From Actinostola sp. cb2023 (taxonomy: Eukaryota; Cnidaria; Anthozoa; Actiniaria; Actinostolidae), in contig JAUJYZ010000290.1 in the NCBI GenBank assembly GCA_033675265.1, positions 204,812 through 268,811 of the forward strand: a DNA stretch of 64,000 nucleotides. The letters run 5' to 3'. Made by a program: the position numbers and the translations under genes. Positions 53,004-64,000 of this stretch are shown here, piece by piece. The notes under the pieces were generated by a model. That model saw nothing but the letters and a program-made list of their open reading frames with translations. It did not search any database and was not told the DNA's origin. Each line of letters opens with the position of its first letter. Position 1 is the stretch's first letter.

Positions 53004-55648
53004 TTACTGATTATTTTCCTCAATTGGGAACAAGAAACCAGATGGAGGTGGTACACCAGCCCTGGGACGGTGATGTTCCTGTCTAATAGTTCTGGCATTC
53101 CTGGCTGGTAGAAATGCTCTACCAGACACAAATTGGGCCAGACTCTCTCTCTGGTTTCTTCGTACCCTGTGAAGGCGCAAGGTATTTCTGTTGGCCTGTC
53201 CACCTGCACCATCATCACCATCATCGTCATCATCATCATCATCATCATCATCAGGTCTGACATCAAAGTTATCAAGTGGATCTTCTCTGTAGCGCTCATT
53301 GGCTGTCCAATAATAAAATGGCAGGTTGGCATTGAGGCGTTTAGAAAACTCTCTGAAACAAAAGATATATCAACTGTGACGGCAAATACAATTAATCCAT
53401 AATACAATTAATACCTGTGCCAACAAATTAAAAACATTCTCAACAAATGTCTCCCAGCTTGCACTACTGACCAATAGGCTTTGGGTATTGCAATATAAGC
53501 AATGAATGTTCAGACTGCCAATATACAGTACTTACAATGTAAGTACATATTTCATCCTACATGTATGCCATAAATAAAAGTTACTTTGATATACCGGTAT
53601 GTACAGTATGTGGTTCTAATTGTGAACACTGTTCAGTTAATGTGTACCCTGGTTACCAGATGCTATTATTTTATCTCTCTCGAGTCGTAGGCGCTCTCGT
53701 AGAGTTTAGAAAGAGATAAAATGATAGCCTCTGGTACCCAGTGTTCACAATTAGAACCGTTCATAGTTAGAACCACATACTGTACCTTACAAGCTTTGGT
53801 CATGTCTGATGGAAGACTTTAAGAGTGAAAGCATTGCCAAGGTGACTGTGTGTTATCCCCAAAAAACACTCTACATCATCAGTTGTTGCTGCTCTGGGGT
53901 GTTCAGGATATCCAAGCTCTGTGTTGAGGGTCCGTCTGAACTCTTGACTTTCAATGTTTCCAGTGACTTCAATCACAACCTCTCTTGTAGCTCATGCATT
54001 GCCCTGCAAGCTGTTCCAACTAGTCCATTCATATTCCAAGTTACTCCTATTTTGGAAGCTACATCACTCACAGGATTGTCAACAATATGCAGTACATCCT
54101 TGGTTGATCTTTTTTTCATCAGGGCAAGGAGTGAATTATTGATGTCACACAAGGATATATCATTACTACTTGTGAGTTTAGATATTATACTCAGTAGCAG
54201 CTTATTAAGGCACTGATTAGAGACTTTTTGTAGTAACTTAGAATGCAAGACAACAAGCTGATTTTCAGTCAGTTTTTCAATTTGTTTGATAATGATAGGG
54301 GGGACACCACTCAAGCAAGCTTGACATATCTTTGGCTGGTCTGGAGGCACATCTACATTCTCTTTGTCGTGTTCCTCTCCTAGGTAGAATTCTGCAGTAA
54401 GTCCATGTGCGTCTTCTGCTTCAGCAACAGTCTTGTACTTAGTCCTGAGACGATTAACTACTCTCTGGCGTACTGACTGAGCTGTAATGAAATACATACA
54501 TTGTACATGTAAGTACATGTATATACTCTAGCTAGCCAGTGTTTTGAACAGAACATTGAGTTTTTCACATATCGTTACAATGAAAACTAATTTATTCACC
54601 TGAACGGATATGAGGTACTCCAGCAGTAGCCTGAATGTATTTTGCTGCTTCAACCCAATACTTGTGTATTTGCCCTTGTTCAGTTTTCATAGAAGGCCAC
54701 TCTGCTTCTGAATGCTGTTGATCTTTATACAGTGCAACATACTGAATGAGAGCACAATCTTCAGCCTTTGAACAATTTCTTCTTGGACCCTTTAAAAGTT
54801 TGCCAGGAGATCTCCCAATACGAAATGTGCGTTGAATAACTGCTCTAAATGAAGAAGTCCTACTTGCACTTGGGTCAGATGAAGATGGAGAGCCAACCAC
54901 CTGCGTATACGTGTACATGATTTAATAATTAAATTGTACCATATAAACTTACGCGTAAACTTATATATATATATCTGTGGCAAATATATTTATTAAAAAC
55001 AAAAATAAATAGACAAAATAAAAGGTTAAAATGATAATCAAAGACTCACTTGTATAGCTTCTGGATCTCTCTGTTGAAATGCAAGAGATCTCCGAGACGA
55101 TTCTCGCTCAGCTGCTGGCTTGTTCTCTTTCCTGTCGTGGGGAGTGATTCCTGTAGTCGTGGTGTTTCTAAAAAATATAAAATAGAAAGAACACATTCTT
55201 AATGTTCAGGAGCTTCTAAGACAATAATATCAGTCAACATACATGTATGCAGGGCGCTATTATAGCGCCCTGATGTATGTGTACGAACGAAGCCATATGA
55301 GATTTGTTATTGTTTAAGAGTCGCTCGACCATAAAAAAGGCAAAATTCATGGCTTTTGTTCTGGGCTTAAACGAGGGGACCTTAGGGGACCTTTGCAAGA
55401 ATAAGAAACAAAATGTATTCATATTTAAAGAAAACGGGGTATTTTCTCAAATGATTTCATTTTCAACAAGGACTTTTGATGTTTTCTGATAGCTACTTGA
55501 GCATTTTCGAAGCGCTCAAAAAATTCATAAAATGTCGATAAATTTTTAAAAATAAAAATAACCTTTACAAAAGCAACTCTGAAGCTAATATTTATAGTGA
55601 ACATAAAGTAAGTATTAGAAAACCATTTCCTTACCTTTGCATGGCCAT
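53004..55648 (-). pseudogene. Convergent Myb/TTDDVECFF gene, copy 3
   Basis: Same exon layout and same frameshift before EVVIEVTG as copy 1; it lacks the private frameshift of copy 2. Confidence 0.5.
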
Positions 55649-55878
55649 TCGAACAGAAATCTCCTCGAAAACTCCAAACAAACATGAGTATCAAATCCGC
55701 CTCGACTATGTACATTTTTGTAATTAGTTATAGTTATTGTAATGCGCACTTGATCATTTTATGAAAGTGCGCAATATAAATTAATAAATTATTATTATTA
55801 TTATTATTATCGAGTTAATCAGTTCGCCCTAAAGCGCGCTCGCAAAGCATTAGTGGGATAGGTAGCGCATCCTCCTTG

Positions 55879-56783
55879 CCTTCTACTAATAATATCAGGA
55901 ATAAAATGTTTGGCCTCTATCAAATTTTCTTTACAGCAGCAGTATGAAATTGACACACACCACAGGAAACCCATGTTACTTAACCCACAAAACATAACTT
56001 TTCTTCATTTATTCGAGTTCTGAGACCGCACAAACGTATACCATATCCTTAAGAGAGCATCCGTCATAGGACAAGGCAGGGATGATACTTGCCATCTCTC
56101 CGATTTCAATGAAACTCAACCAAAATAAAGGCCTCACCTGAAAACTCATCAAGCCAAAGTAGCTCCGATTTTAATCCATTTCCGGGGGAGTTAGACCAAC
56201 CCCCTCGTTTTTTCAGTAATTATTCAAATATTTCCTTGAAAAGTACTATAAAGGTAAGCCTCTTTCCTGCTCACCCAATAGTTTCTTTTCTTCTTTTATG
56301 TGAGTAATTGTATGCCTTTTGTTGACTTATAGCAGAAGCACTGATATCTTTGAAAAGTTTTGACCATCGATGTCACATCGTACGATGTACATGTCTGTAC
56401 ATGTACATATCACAATGCAGACTATAAACAACATCATAACATTTGACTTACAATTTAGAATAATCAACGAAAGCACCAACATACATTTCGTTGACATTTT
56501 CCACTGAGAAGTCTTTCAACTTTGAAAGCTAAAGCGTTTAAACTTGCTTGAACACTGATTCGAAGTTGATTGAAAGATACAAGTGACAATATAATTGACA
56601 AGGCGCCACGACTTTGTATGATAACACAAGCGCGGAAAGTTGATTGACAGCTGTCAATCATTACCTATGTCACACAACATTTTTCAATAGTGTAAATTTG
56701 ACAATATTGCAGTGAAAATATCTCCAATGAGGCACCTTCGTTTTCAAAAGTAACTACATCAAGAGTTAGACCAACCCTTCTAC
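55879..56783. repeat. Array spacer 3
   Basis: Near-identical to the other internal spacers. Confidence 0.9.
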
Positions 56784-56870
56784 CAAGGAGGATGCGCTAC
56801 CTATCCCATAATCCTTTGCGAATGAACTATATTATCAATTTTTCGTGTCACGTGACCACTTCATTCGTTC

Positions 56871-58151
56871 ATGGATTTCTTGGAGGTAGGGACTCGAGAG
56901 GCACAGTGTTTTCAAGGGGAAAAAAAACATATATTTCTTCATTGTATCGACGAAGAATGCACCGTAAAAGTTTCCCTGGAAAGCTGTCCGTGTTTAGAAG
57001 CGAATGTCGTGCTGGCACATATAAGTTTTCCTGAGAAAATGACGGAAAGGAGGATTTGTTTATTCTCCTACGATCAGTCCATCTTGGATATTTTGAAGGA
57101 TCTAAAGTCTCCTGTTTTTCTGGAAATCCTAAGCAGCTGTGAAATAACCGTAAGTTATATTCTATATACGTAAATTGAAGTCCTAACGTCGATCTTTTCT
57201 TGTTTTGAAATCAAAATGTTGAAAAAATCGCCCCTTTATCTCGAGTTGGCTACGTGTCCAATTATGATTTTTTCAACAATATAATTAAGATTTATGTTCC
57301 GTTCAATAACTTACTATCTGTGAAGATAGCTGTTCAGTTTCCATTATTAATATGTTACCCTCAAATATTCTCTGAACTTAGCTATAATATAATACTAACT
57401 TGCTCCATGGTTTTGATATTAGGTGGAACAAAGACAGAAGGCAATAATATTTGATTTCGATGTCATCCTAAGTGTTCTATCTCATAATGTCAAGCCAATC
57501 CTTGATTACGAAGGTGAAGATGACGAGGAACTAAGGCATGTACCATGGCTAGATTTAGAGAAATGTAATTGCAACTGTACTGGGTCTAATCCTCCTGGAA
57601 CTGTAATACTGAACACACAGACCAATTAAGTACAGCAACCAGCTAGAGAATAAGTATCTGATGCTAGTGATGTAGATGATGATTCATGTATGGAGGCCCT
57701 AATAGATTTAGATATTGATGATGATGATAATATTGAATATGAACAACAGGCAAGGCAGTTATTTAGTGAACATTTTGCATTAAAAGGCAGTAGTTATCAT
57801 GAAGATTGCCAGAAGGCACTGAGAGAATGCAAGAATAAGGAAATTAATAATGAGGAAATTCAAATCAGAGTCACTTCAGAACCCACCAACCCTAGGGATA
57901 AAAATGCTATGATTGTAGAATCTTTCATTGCTAATAAATGGCAACGTGTGGGTTATATTGCAAGGCAAAAAATAAAGAAATTGAAAACTGCAATGCTAGG
58001 CAATGAAATTCAAAGTGTACAATTTAAGTTTATCAGTCATAAGTACATACCAGATTTGAATGATTGGTTGTATTGTCCAGTAATTTTAATCACCAAGTAT
58101 AACAACTGGCTACCAACTAATCCCAATTACAAATACAATGATCCCATCTAA
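56871..58151 (+). pseudogene. HIRAN-domain protein gene, copy 4
   Basis: As copy 1, with a 3-bp insertion in exon 1 (CFQGEKKHI) that keeps the frame, and 2 extra T in the intron. The same two TAA stops are present. Confidence 0.65.
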
Positions 58152-58386
58152 TTATACACATAAAGGTAGAGTGATTTCACTAATAACATGAATCAAGTAA
58201 CTTTGTCAAATTGAACATTATTTGTTTTTTTACCGACATGTACATGTATGTAGAAGATGCCAGTTTTTGACATCACATGACAACCAATAATATATTATTT
58301 AATTAAACTAATTTATTATGTTTGCTATAAGTAGCTGATATGATTAATTCAATAAATTGTTTATTCAATAATTGGTGACAGTCCAT

Positions 58387-61030
58387 TTACTGATTATTTT
58401 CCTCAATTGGGAACAAGAAACCAGATGGAGGTGGTACACCAGCCCTGGGACGGTGATGTTCCTGTCTAATAGTTCTGGCATTCCTGGCTGGTAGAAATGC
58501 TCTACCAGACACAAATTGGGCCAGACTCTCTCTCTGGTTTCTTCGTACCCTGTGAAGGCGCAAGGTATTTCTGTTGGCCTGTCCACCTGCACCATCATCA
58601 CCATCATCGTCATCATCATCATCATCATCATCATCAGGTCTGACATCAAAGTTATCAAGTGGATCTTCTCTGTAGCGCTCATTGGCTGTCCAATAATAAA
58701 ATGGCAGGTTGGCATTGAGGCGTTTAGAAAACTCTCTGAAACAAAAGATATATCAACTGTGACGGCAAATACAATTAATCCATAATACAATTAATACCTG
58801 TGCCAACAAATTAAAAACATTCTCAACAAATGTCTCCCAGCTTGCACTACTGACCAATAGGCTTTGGGTATTGCAATATAAGCAATGAATGTTCAGACTG
58901 CCAATATACAGTACTTACAATGTAAGTACATATTTCATCCTACATGTATGCCATAAATAAAAGTTACTTTGATATACCGGTATGTACAGTATGTGGTTCT
59001 AATTGTGAACACTGTTCAGTTAATGTGTACCCTGGTTACCAGATGCTATTATTTTATCTCTCTCGAGTCGTAGGCGCTCTCGTAGAGTTTAGAAAGAGAT
59101 AAAATGATAGCCTCTGGTACCCAGTGTTCACAATTAGAACCGTTCATAGTTAGAACCACATACTGTACCTTACAAGCTTTGGTCATGTCTGATGGAAGAC
59201 TTTAAGAGTGAAAGCATTGCCAAGGTGACTGTGTGTTATCCCCAAAAAACACTCTACATCATCAGTTGTTGCTGCTCTGGGGTGTTCAGGATATCCAAGC
59301 TCTGTGTTGAGGGTCCGTCTGAACTCTTGACTTTCAATGTTTCCAGTGACTTCAATCACAACCTCTCTTGTAGCTCATGCATTGCCCTGCAAGCTGTTCC
59401 AACTAGTCCATTCATATTCCAAGTTACTCCTATTTTGGAAGCTACATCACTCACAGGATTGTCAACAATATGCAGTACATCCTTGGTTGATCTTTTTTTC
59501 ATCAGGGCAAGGAGTGAATTATTGATGTCACACAAGGATATATCATTACTACTTGTGAGTTTAGATATTATACTCAGTAGCAGCTTATTAAGGCACTGAT
59601 TAGAGACTTTTTGTAGTAACTTAGAATGCAAGACAACAAGCTGATTTTCAGTCAGTTTTTCAATTTGTTTGATAATGATAGGGGGGACACCACTCAAGCA
59701 AGCTTGACATATCTTTGGCTGGTCTGGAGGCACATCTACATTCTCTTTGTCGTGTTCCTCTCCTAGGTAGAATTCTGCAGTAAGTCCATGTGCGTCTTCT
59801 GCTTCAGCAACAGTCTTGTACTTAGTCCTGAGACGATTAACTACTCTCTGGCGTACTGACTGAGCTGTAATGAAATACATACATTGTACATGTAAGTACA
59901 TGTATATACTCTAGCTAGCCAGTGTTTTGAACAGAACATTGAGTTTTTCACATATCGTTACAATGAAAACTAATTTATTCACCTGAACGGATATGAGGTA
60001 CTCCAGCAGTAGCCTGAATGTATTTTGCTGCTTCAACCCAATACTTGTGTATTTGCCCTTGTTCAGTTTTCATAGAAGGCCACTCTGCTTCTGAATGCTG
60101 TTGATCTTTATACAGTGCAACATACTGAATGAGAGCACAATCTTCAGCCTTTGAACAATTTCTTCTTGGACCCTTTAAAAGTTTGCCAGGAGATCTCCCA
60201 ATACGAAATGTGCGTTGAATAACTGCTCTAAATGAAGAAGTCCTACTTGCACTTGGGTCAGATGAAGATGGAGAGCCAACCACCTGCGTATACGTGTACA
60301 TGATTTAATAATTAAATTGTACCATATAAACTTACGCGTAAACTTATATATATATATCTGTGGCAAATATATTTATTAAAACAAAAATAAATAGACAAAA
60401 TAAAAGGTTAAAATGATAATCAAAGACTCACTTGTATAGCTTCTGGATCTCTCTGTTGAAATGCAAGAGATCTCCGAGACGATTCTCGCTCAGCTGCTGG
60501 CTTGTTCTCTTTCCTGTCGTGGGGAGTGATTCCTGTAGTCATGGTGTTTCTAAAAAATATAAAATAGAAAGAACACATTCTTAATGTTCAGGAGCTTCTA
60601 AGACAATAATATCAGTCAACATACATGTATGCAGGGCGCTATTATAGCGCCCTGATGTATGTGTACGAACGAAGCCATATGAGATTTGTTATTGTTTAAG
60701 AGTCGCTCGACCATAAAAAAGGCAAAATTCATGGCTTTTGTTCTGGGCTTAAACGAGGGGACCTTAGGGGACCTTTGCAAGAATAAGAAACAAAATGTAT
60801 TCATATTTAAAGAAAAAGGGGTATTTTCTCAAATGATTTCATTTTCAACAAGGACTTTTGATGTTTTCTGATAGCTACTTGAGCATTTTCGAAGCGCTCA
60901 AAAAATTCATAAAATGTCGATAAATTTTAAAAAATAAAAATAACCTTTACAAAAGCAACTCTGAAGCTAATATTTATAGTGAACATAAAGTAAGTATTAG
61001 AAAACCATTTCCTTACCTTTGCATGGCCAT
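58387..61030 (-). pseudogene. Convergent Myb/TTDDVECFF gene, copy 4
   Basis: Same exon layout as copy 1. No additional lesion noticed beyond the shared frameshift. Confidence 0.5.
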
Positions 61031-61262
61031 TCGAACAGAAATCTCCTCGAAAACTCCAAACAAACATGAGTATCAAATCCGCCTCGACTATGTACATTTT
61101 TGTAATTAGTTATAGTTATTGTAATGCGCACTTGATCATTTTATGAAAAGTGCGCAATATAAATTAATAAATTATTATTATTATTATTATTATCGAGTTA
61201 ATCAGTTCGCCCTAAAGCGCGCTCGCAAAGCATTAGTGTGGATAGGTAGCGCATCCTCCTTG

Positions 61263-62167
61263 CCTTCTACTAATAATATCAGGAATAAAATGTTTGGCCT
61301 CTATCAAATTTTCTTTACAGCAGCAGTATGAAATTGACACACACCACAGGAAACCCATGTTACTTAACCCACAAAACATAACTTTTCTTCATTTATTCGA
61401 GTTCTGAGACCGCACAAACGTATACCATATCCTTAAGAGAGCATCCGTCATAGGACAAGGCAGGGATGATACTTGCCATCTCTCCGATTTCAATGAAACT
61501 CAACCAAAATAAAGGCCTCACCTGAAAACTCATCAAGCCAAAGTAGCTCCGATTTTAATCCATTTTCGGGGGAGTTAGACCAACCCCCTCGTTTTTTCAG
61601 TAATTATTCAAATATTTCCTTGAAAAGTACTATAAAGGTAAGCCTCTTTCCTGCTCACCCAATAGTTTCTTTTCTTCTTTTATGTGAGTAATTGTATGCC
61701 TTTTGTTGACTTATAGCAGAAGCACTGATATCTTTGAAAAGTTTTGACCATCGATGTCACATCGTACGATGTACATGTCTGTACATGTACATATCACAAT
61801 GCAGACTATAAACAACATCATAACATTTGACTTACAATTTAGAATAATCAACGAAAGCACCAACATACATTTCGTTGACATTTTCCACTGAGAAGTCTTT
61901 CAACTTTGAAAGCTAAAGCGTTTAAACTTGCTTGAACACTGATTCGAAGTTGATTGAAAGATACAAGTGACAATATAATTGACAAGGCGCCACGACTTTG
62001 TATGATAACACAAGCGCGGAAAGTTGATTGACAGATGTCAATCATTACCTATGTCACACAACATTTTTCAATAGTGTAAATTTGACAATATTGCAGTGAA
62101 AATATCTCCAATGAGGCACCTTCGTTTTCAAAAGTAACTACATCAAGAGTTAGACCAACCCTTCTAC
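61263..62167. repeat. Array spacer 4
   Basis: Near-identical to the other internal spacers, with a few private substitutions (for example at 62,035). Confidence 0.9.
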
Positions 62168-62697
62168 CAAGGAGGATGCGCTACCTATCCCATAATCCTT
62201 TGCGAATGAACTATATTATCAATTTTTCGTGTCACATGACCACTTCATTCGTTCATGGATTTCTTGGAGGTAGGGACTCGAGAGGCACAGTGTTTTCAAG
62301 GGAAAAAACATATATTTCTTCATTGTATCGACGAAGAATGCACCGTAAAAGTTTCCCTGGAAAGCTGTCCGTGTTTAGAAGCGAATGTCGTGCTGGCACA
62401 TATAAGTTTTCCTGAGAAAATGACGGAAAGGAGGATTTGTTTATTCTCCTACGATCAGTCCATCTTGGATATTTTGAAGGATCTAAAGTCTCCTGTTTTT
62501 CTGGAAATCCTAAGCAGCTGTGAAATAACCGTAAGTTATATTCTATATACGTAAATTGAAGTCCTAACGTCGATCTTTTCTTGTTTTGAAATCAAAATGT
62601 TGAAAAAATCGCCCCTTTATCTCGAGTTGGCTACGTGTCCAATTATGATTTTCAACAATATAATTAAGATTTATGTTCCGTTCAATAACTTACTATC
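62168..62697 (+). mobile_element. Array transposon copy 5, truncated
   Basis: Has the left inverted end, HIRAN-gene exon 1 (62,255-62,530) and part of the intron. Identity with the other copies stops at ...AACTTACTATCTGA (62,697), where unrelated sequence begins. Confidence 0.93.
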
Positions 62698-62963
62698 TGA
62701 TTCATTAAATGGATACTTTGTAGAAAAACATCTCTACTTTCCATTCCAAAGAAATGCATTGCTGCTGCTATGATATCAGCATCCACCACCAAATTGATAA
62801 AGCGTTTGTACTGATCTGGTCTATTGTGTGGGTCAGACACAACATTTCTCCAGTTTACCATATTTCGTAAGGCAAACAGAGAGGTTATATCACAAGCAGA
62901 GCTACCACTGTAGAATCTTTTAAAAAAATATCTAGAACAAAAACAGTATGTTACCGAACACAT
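62698..62963 (-). pseudogene. Fragment of a transposon-type protein abutting the array
   Basis: A minus-strand frame encodes SACDITSLFALRNMVNWRNVV, then PHNRPDQYKRFINLVVDAD and IIAAAMHFFGMESRD. The pattern is like uncharacterised invertebrate mobile-element proteins that I associate with the same kind of element as the array genes. That link is an impression only. A splice acceptor could lie near 62,935. It starts exactly where copy 5 breaks. Confidence 0.35.
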
Positions 62964-64000
62964 GGGATGCCGCCCCAGCTCGACCTGGCAGTCTCCTTGT
63001 ACGTTTCCTTGTAAGTTTGCAGTCTTCTTGTAAGTTTGAAACCAAGTCGTCAGTCTTCTTTTTGAGTGTTTCCTTTCTCTTGTATTTTAATAGTATTTGT
63101 GGTCGCTTTCGCCCGCTTCAGTCGTTTTACCTTCAGAGTTCCTTCGAAGCTCCCTGCTTACTTCTATCGTTGATAGCGCTATTCCGCTGCAAATGGCTTT
63201 TTACGTTCTTCTAGAACGTCTTAGACTTCTGAAACTTCGCACTGACTCTTCTGAGACTTTACTGCGACTGAATAATCAACTCAAGAAGGGCGTATATATA
63301 CGAACATTAATACAATGTAACATTGTAAAGGTTACATAACCTCAGTCTATTTGAATAAATTGAACTTTTACGAACAAAAGGTCTTAAATTAACCATTCAA
63401 TGTACTTATGTTAAGGAATTCAAAGTCAATGTTTATTCTGTCACACCTCCCCCTTTAAGAAACTGTTTCTTAAAGGGGAACTGAAGGCAAAATTTATTTT
63501 CTCAAAAAAGTTAGATATGTCTTATATTAGCATTACTTGAGTATTAATTTTTGTAAATCTTTCTTAGATATCAACATAATTTACGTTCGATATGGAATAT
63601 CATCCGCCATTTTGCCGTTTTACCGTCGGCTCAGATCTTTTTGTTTGTGACGTCGTTTATGGGGAATAGTAAAATCCGCTCACAACATTCTCTGGGTCGC
63701 TGTAAAACGCGGATGGACCCTGCGGATGGACCTGGCGGATGGACCTGGTGGATCGACCCTGCGGATGGACCCTGCGGATGGACCTGGTGGATGGACCCGG
63801 CGGATGGACCGGATTTTTTTGGGAAAATATATAGAAATATAGAAAATATAAACGTAATAAATCCAAACTAGTTATAAATGGGTCTCGGTATTTTGCGAGC
63901 TGTCCTGTGGCTTTGGAACAGCAGTGTCACTTCTTGAAGGTGCTGGTCCTGTGGAGACCTGTGAGACTGATTCTAGTGTCTTTCACGGTGCAGTAATTTT
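62964..64000. other. Right-end stretch, no supported gene
   Basis: Contains a perfect hairpin at about 63,452-63,479 (CCCCTTTAAGAAA ... TTTCTTAAAGGGG) and a minisatellite. Frames over 63,097-63,339 have no recognisable product. Confidence 0.5.
63712..63814. repeat. 15-bp minisatellite (GGATGGACCCTGGCG-like)
   Basis: About 7 units of GGATGGACC plus a variable CTGCG, TGGCG or TGGTG. It keeps both strands open by chance. Confidence 0.92.

Larger units (their letters stand above)
51403..55878. mobile_element. Array transposon copy 3
   Basis: 4,476 bp with the same ends and target duplications. It has a 3-bp insertion just after the HIRAN stop (52,767) and several 1-bp run-length changes. Confidence 0.9.
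56784..61262. mobile_element. Array transposon copy 4
   Basis: 4,479 bp. One base is inserted in the right inverted end (AGTGTGGATAGG near 61,238), so the inverted ends are no longer perfect in this copy. Confidence 0.9.
39908..62697. repeat. Tandem array, period ~5.38 kb, 4 full and 1 partial copies
   Basis: Equivalent points recur at 40,651, 46,030, 51,411, 56,792 and 62,176 (spacings 5,379, 5,381, 5,381 and 5,384). Each unit is a 4.47-kb transposon plus a 0.9-kb spacer, and copies differ by only scattered substitutions and 1-3-bp indels. The first spacer (39,908-40,642) is clearly more diverged than the internal ones and lacks a ~35-bp segment. The array ends abruptly at 62,697 inside the fifth copy. 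This is a segmental tandem amplification of one insertion with its flank, or an assembly artefact to be excluded. Confidence 0.97.

Noticed and set aside
39908..62697. CRISPR-like or rDNA-like interpretation of the regular repeats.
   Set aside because: The unit is 5.4 kb with transposon ends and genes. There are no short direct repeats with unique spacers and no rRNA sequence.
63641..63871. Trp/Gly/Pro-rich frames on both strands.
   Set aside because: They are generated by the 15-bp minisatellite at 63,712-63,814.
1..64000. tRNA, rRNA or snRNA genes.
   Set aside because: I looked for T-loop words and familiar cores and found none I could support. A covariance-model scan would be decisive.

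Overview
The window is nuclear DNA from a metazoan. It has GT-AG introns, an F-box/LRR exon, THAP, PHD, SWIM and HIRAN domains, and eukaryote-only transposon superfamilies. I see no bacterial gene organisation, operon or CRISPR. The transposon mix (YqaJ-carrying ISL2EU-type, hAT, Harbinger, Mutator-domain, Helitron-like, CR1/L2-like LINE with an esterase ORF1, many MITEs) suggests a marine invertebrate such as a cnidarian, sponge, mollusc or brachiopod. I cannot fix the phylum. Only one short stretch (about 9.2-9.63 kb) looks like an ordinary host gene exon; nearly everything else is mobile DNA, much of it nested.

Layout. 0-7.3 kb: an ISL2EU-type element with inverted termini and two convergent, frameshifted genes (a SWIM/YqaJ nuclease and a THAP-DDE transposase). 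A MITE and then a young hAT element (exact 8-bp target duplication, intact transposase) are inserted between the genes. 7.3-11.5 kb: mostly featureless, with one F-box/LRR exon. 11.5-17.1 kb: transposon relics, including a 2A-like peptide in front of a cysteine-protease-like domain, a Harbinger gene that lost its catalytic core, a Helitron-like element and a PHD-finger fragment. 18.5-23 kb: a Ser-rich relic and a decayed LINE that keeps ORF1 and the endonuclease but lacks the reverse transcriptase. 23-26.5 kb: MITEs and two exons of a Mutator-domain transposase.

24.2-36.1 kb is a set of nested insertions. The Mutator-domain gene (minus strand) has its first exon at 35.2-36.1 kb and its later exons at 24.2-26.0 kb. 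Its intron carries a Helitron-like element (26.55-35.13 kb), which is itself interrupted by a 6.94-kb element at 27,000-33,941. That element has CAC-type inverted termini, a 3-bp target duplication and two convergent spliced genes. The larger gene encodes an intact protein of about 794 residues whose acidic motifs resemble those of the RAG1/Transib/CMC group of DDE transposases. I regard it as one of the two best candidates for an undescribed system.

36.2-39.7 kb is a Mutator-type element with 9-bp target duplications and inverted repeats of 700-940 bp. It carries no transposase but does carry a foreign gene fragment (Pack-MULE-like). 39.9-62.7 kb is a head-to-tail array with a period near 5.38 kb. 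It holds four full copies and one truncated copy of a 4.47-kb transposon (25-bp perfect inverted termini, 8-bp target duplication CCTTCTAC), separated by identical 0.9-kb spacers. One insertion was therefore amplified together with its flank. Each copy carries a HIRAN-domain gene and a convergent multi-exon gene with a Myb/SANT-like region and a TTDDVECFF motif. This is the second main candidate. The last kilobase holds small hairpins and a 15-bp minisatellite.
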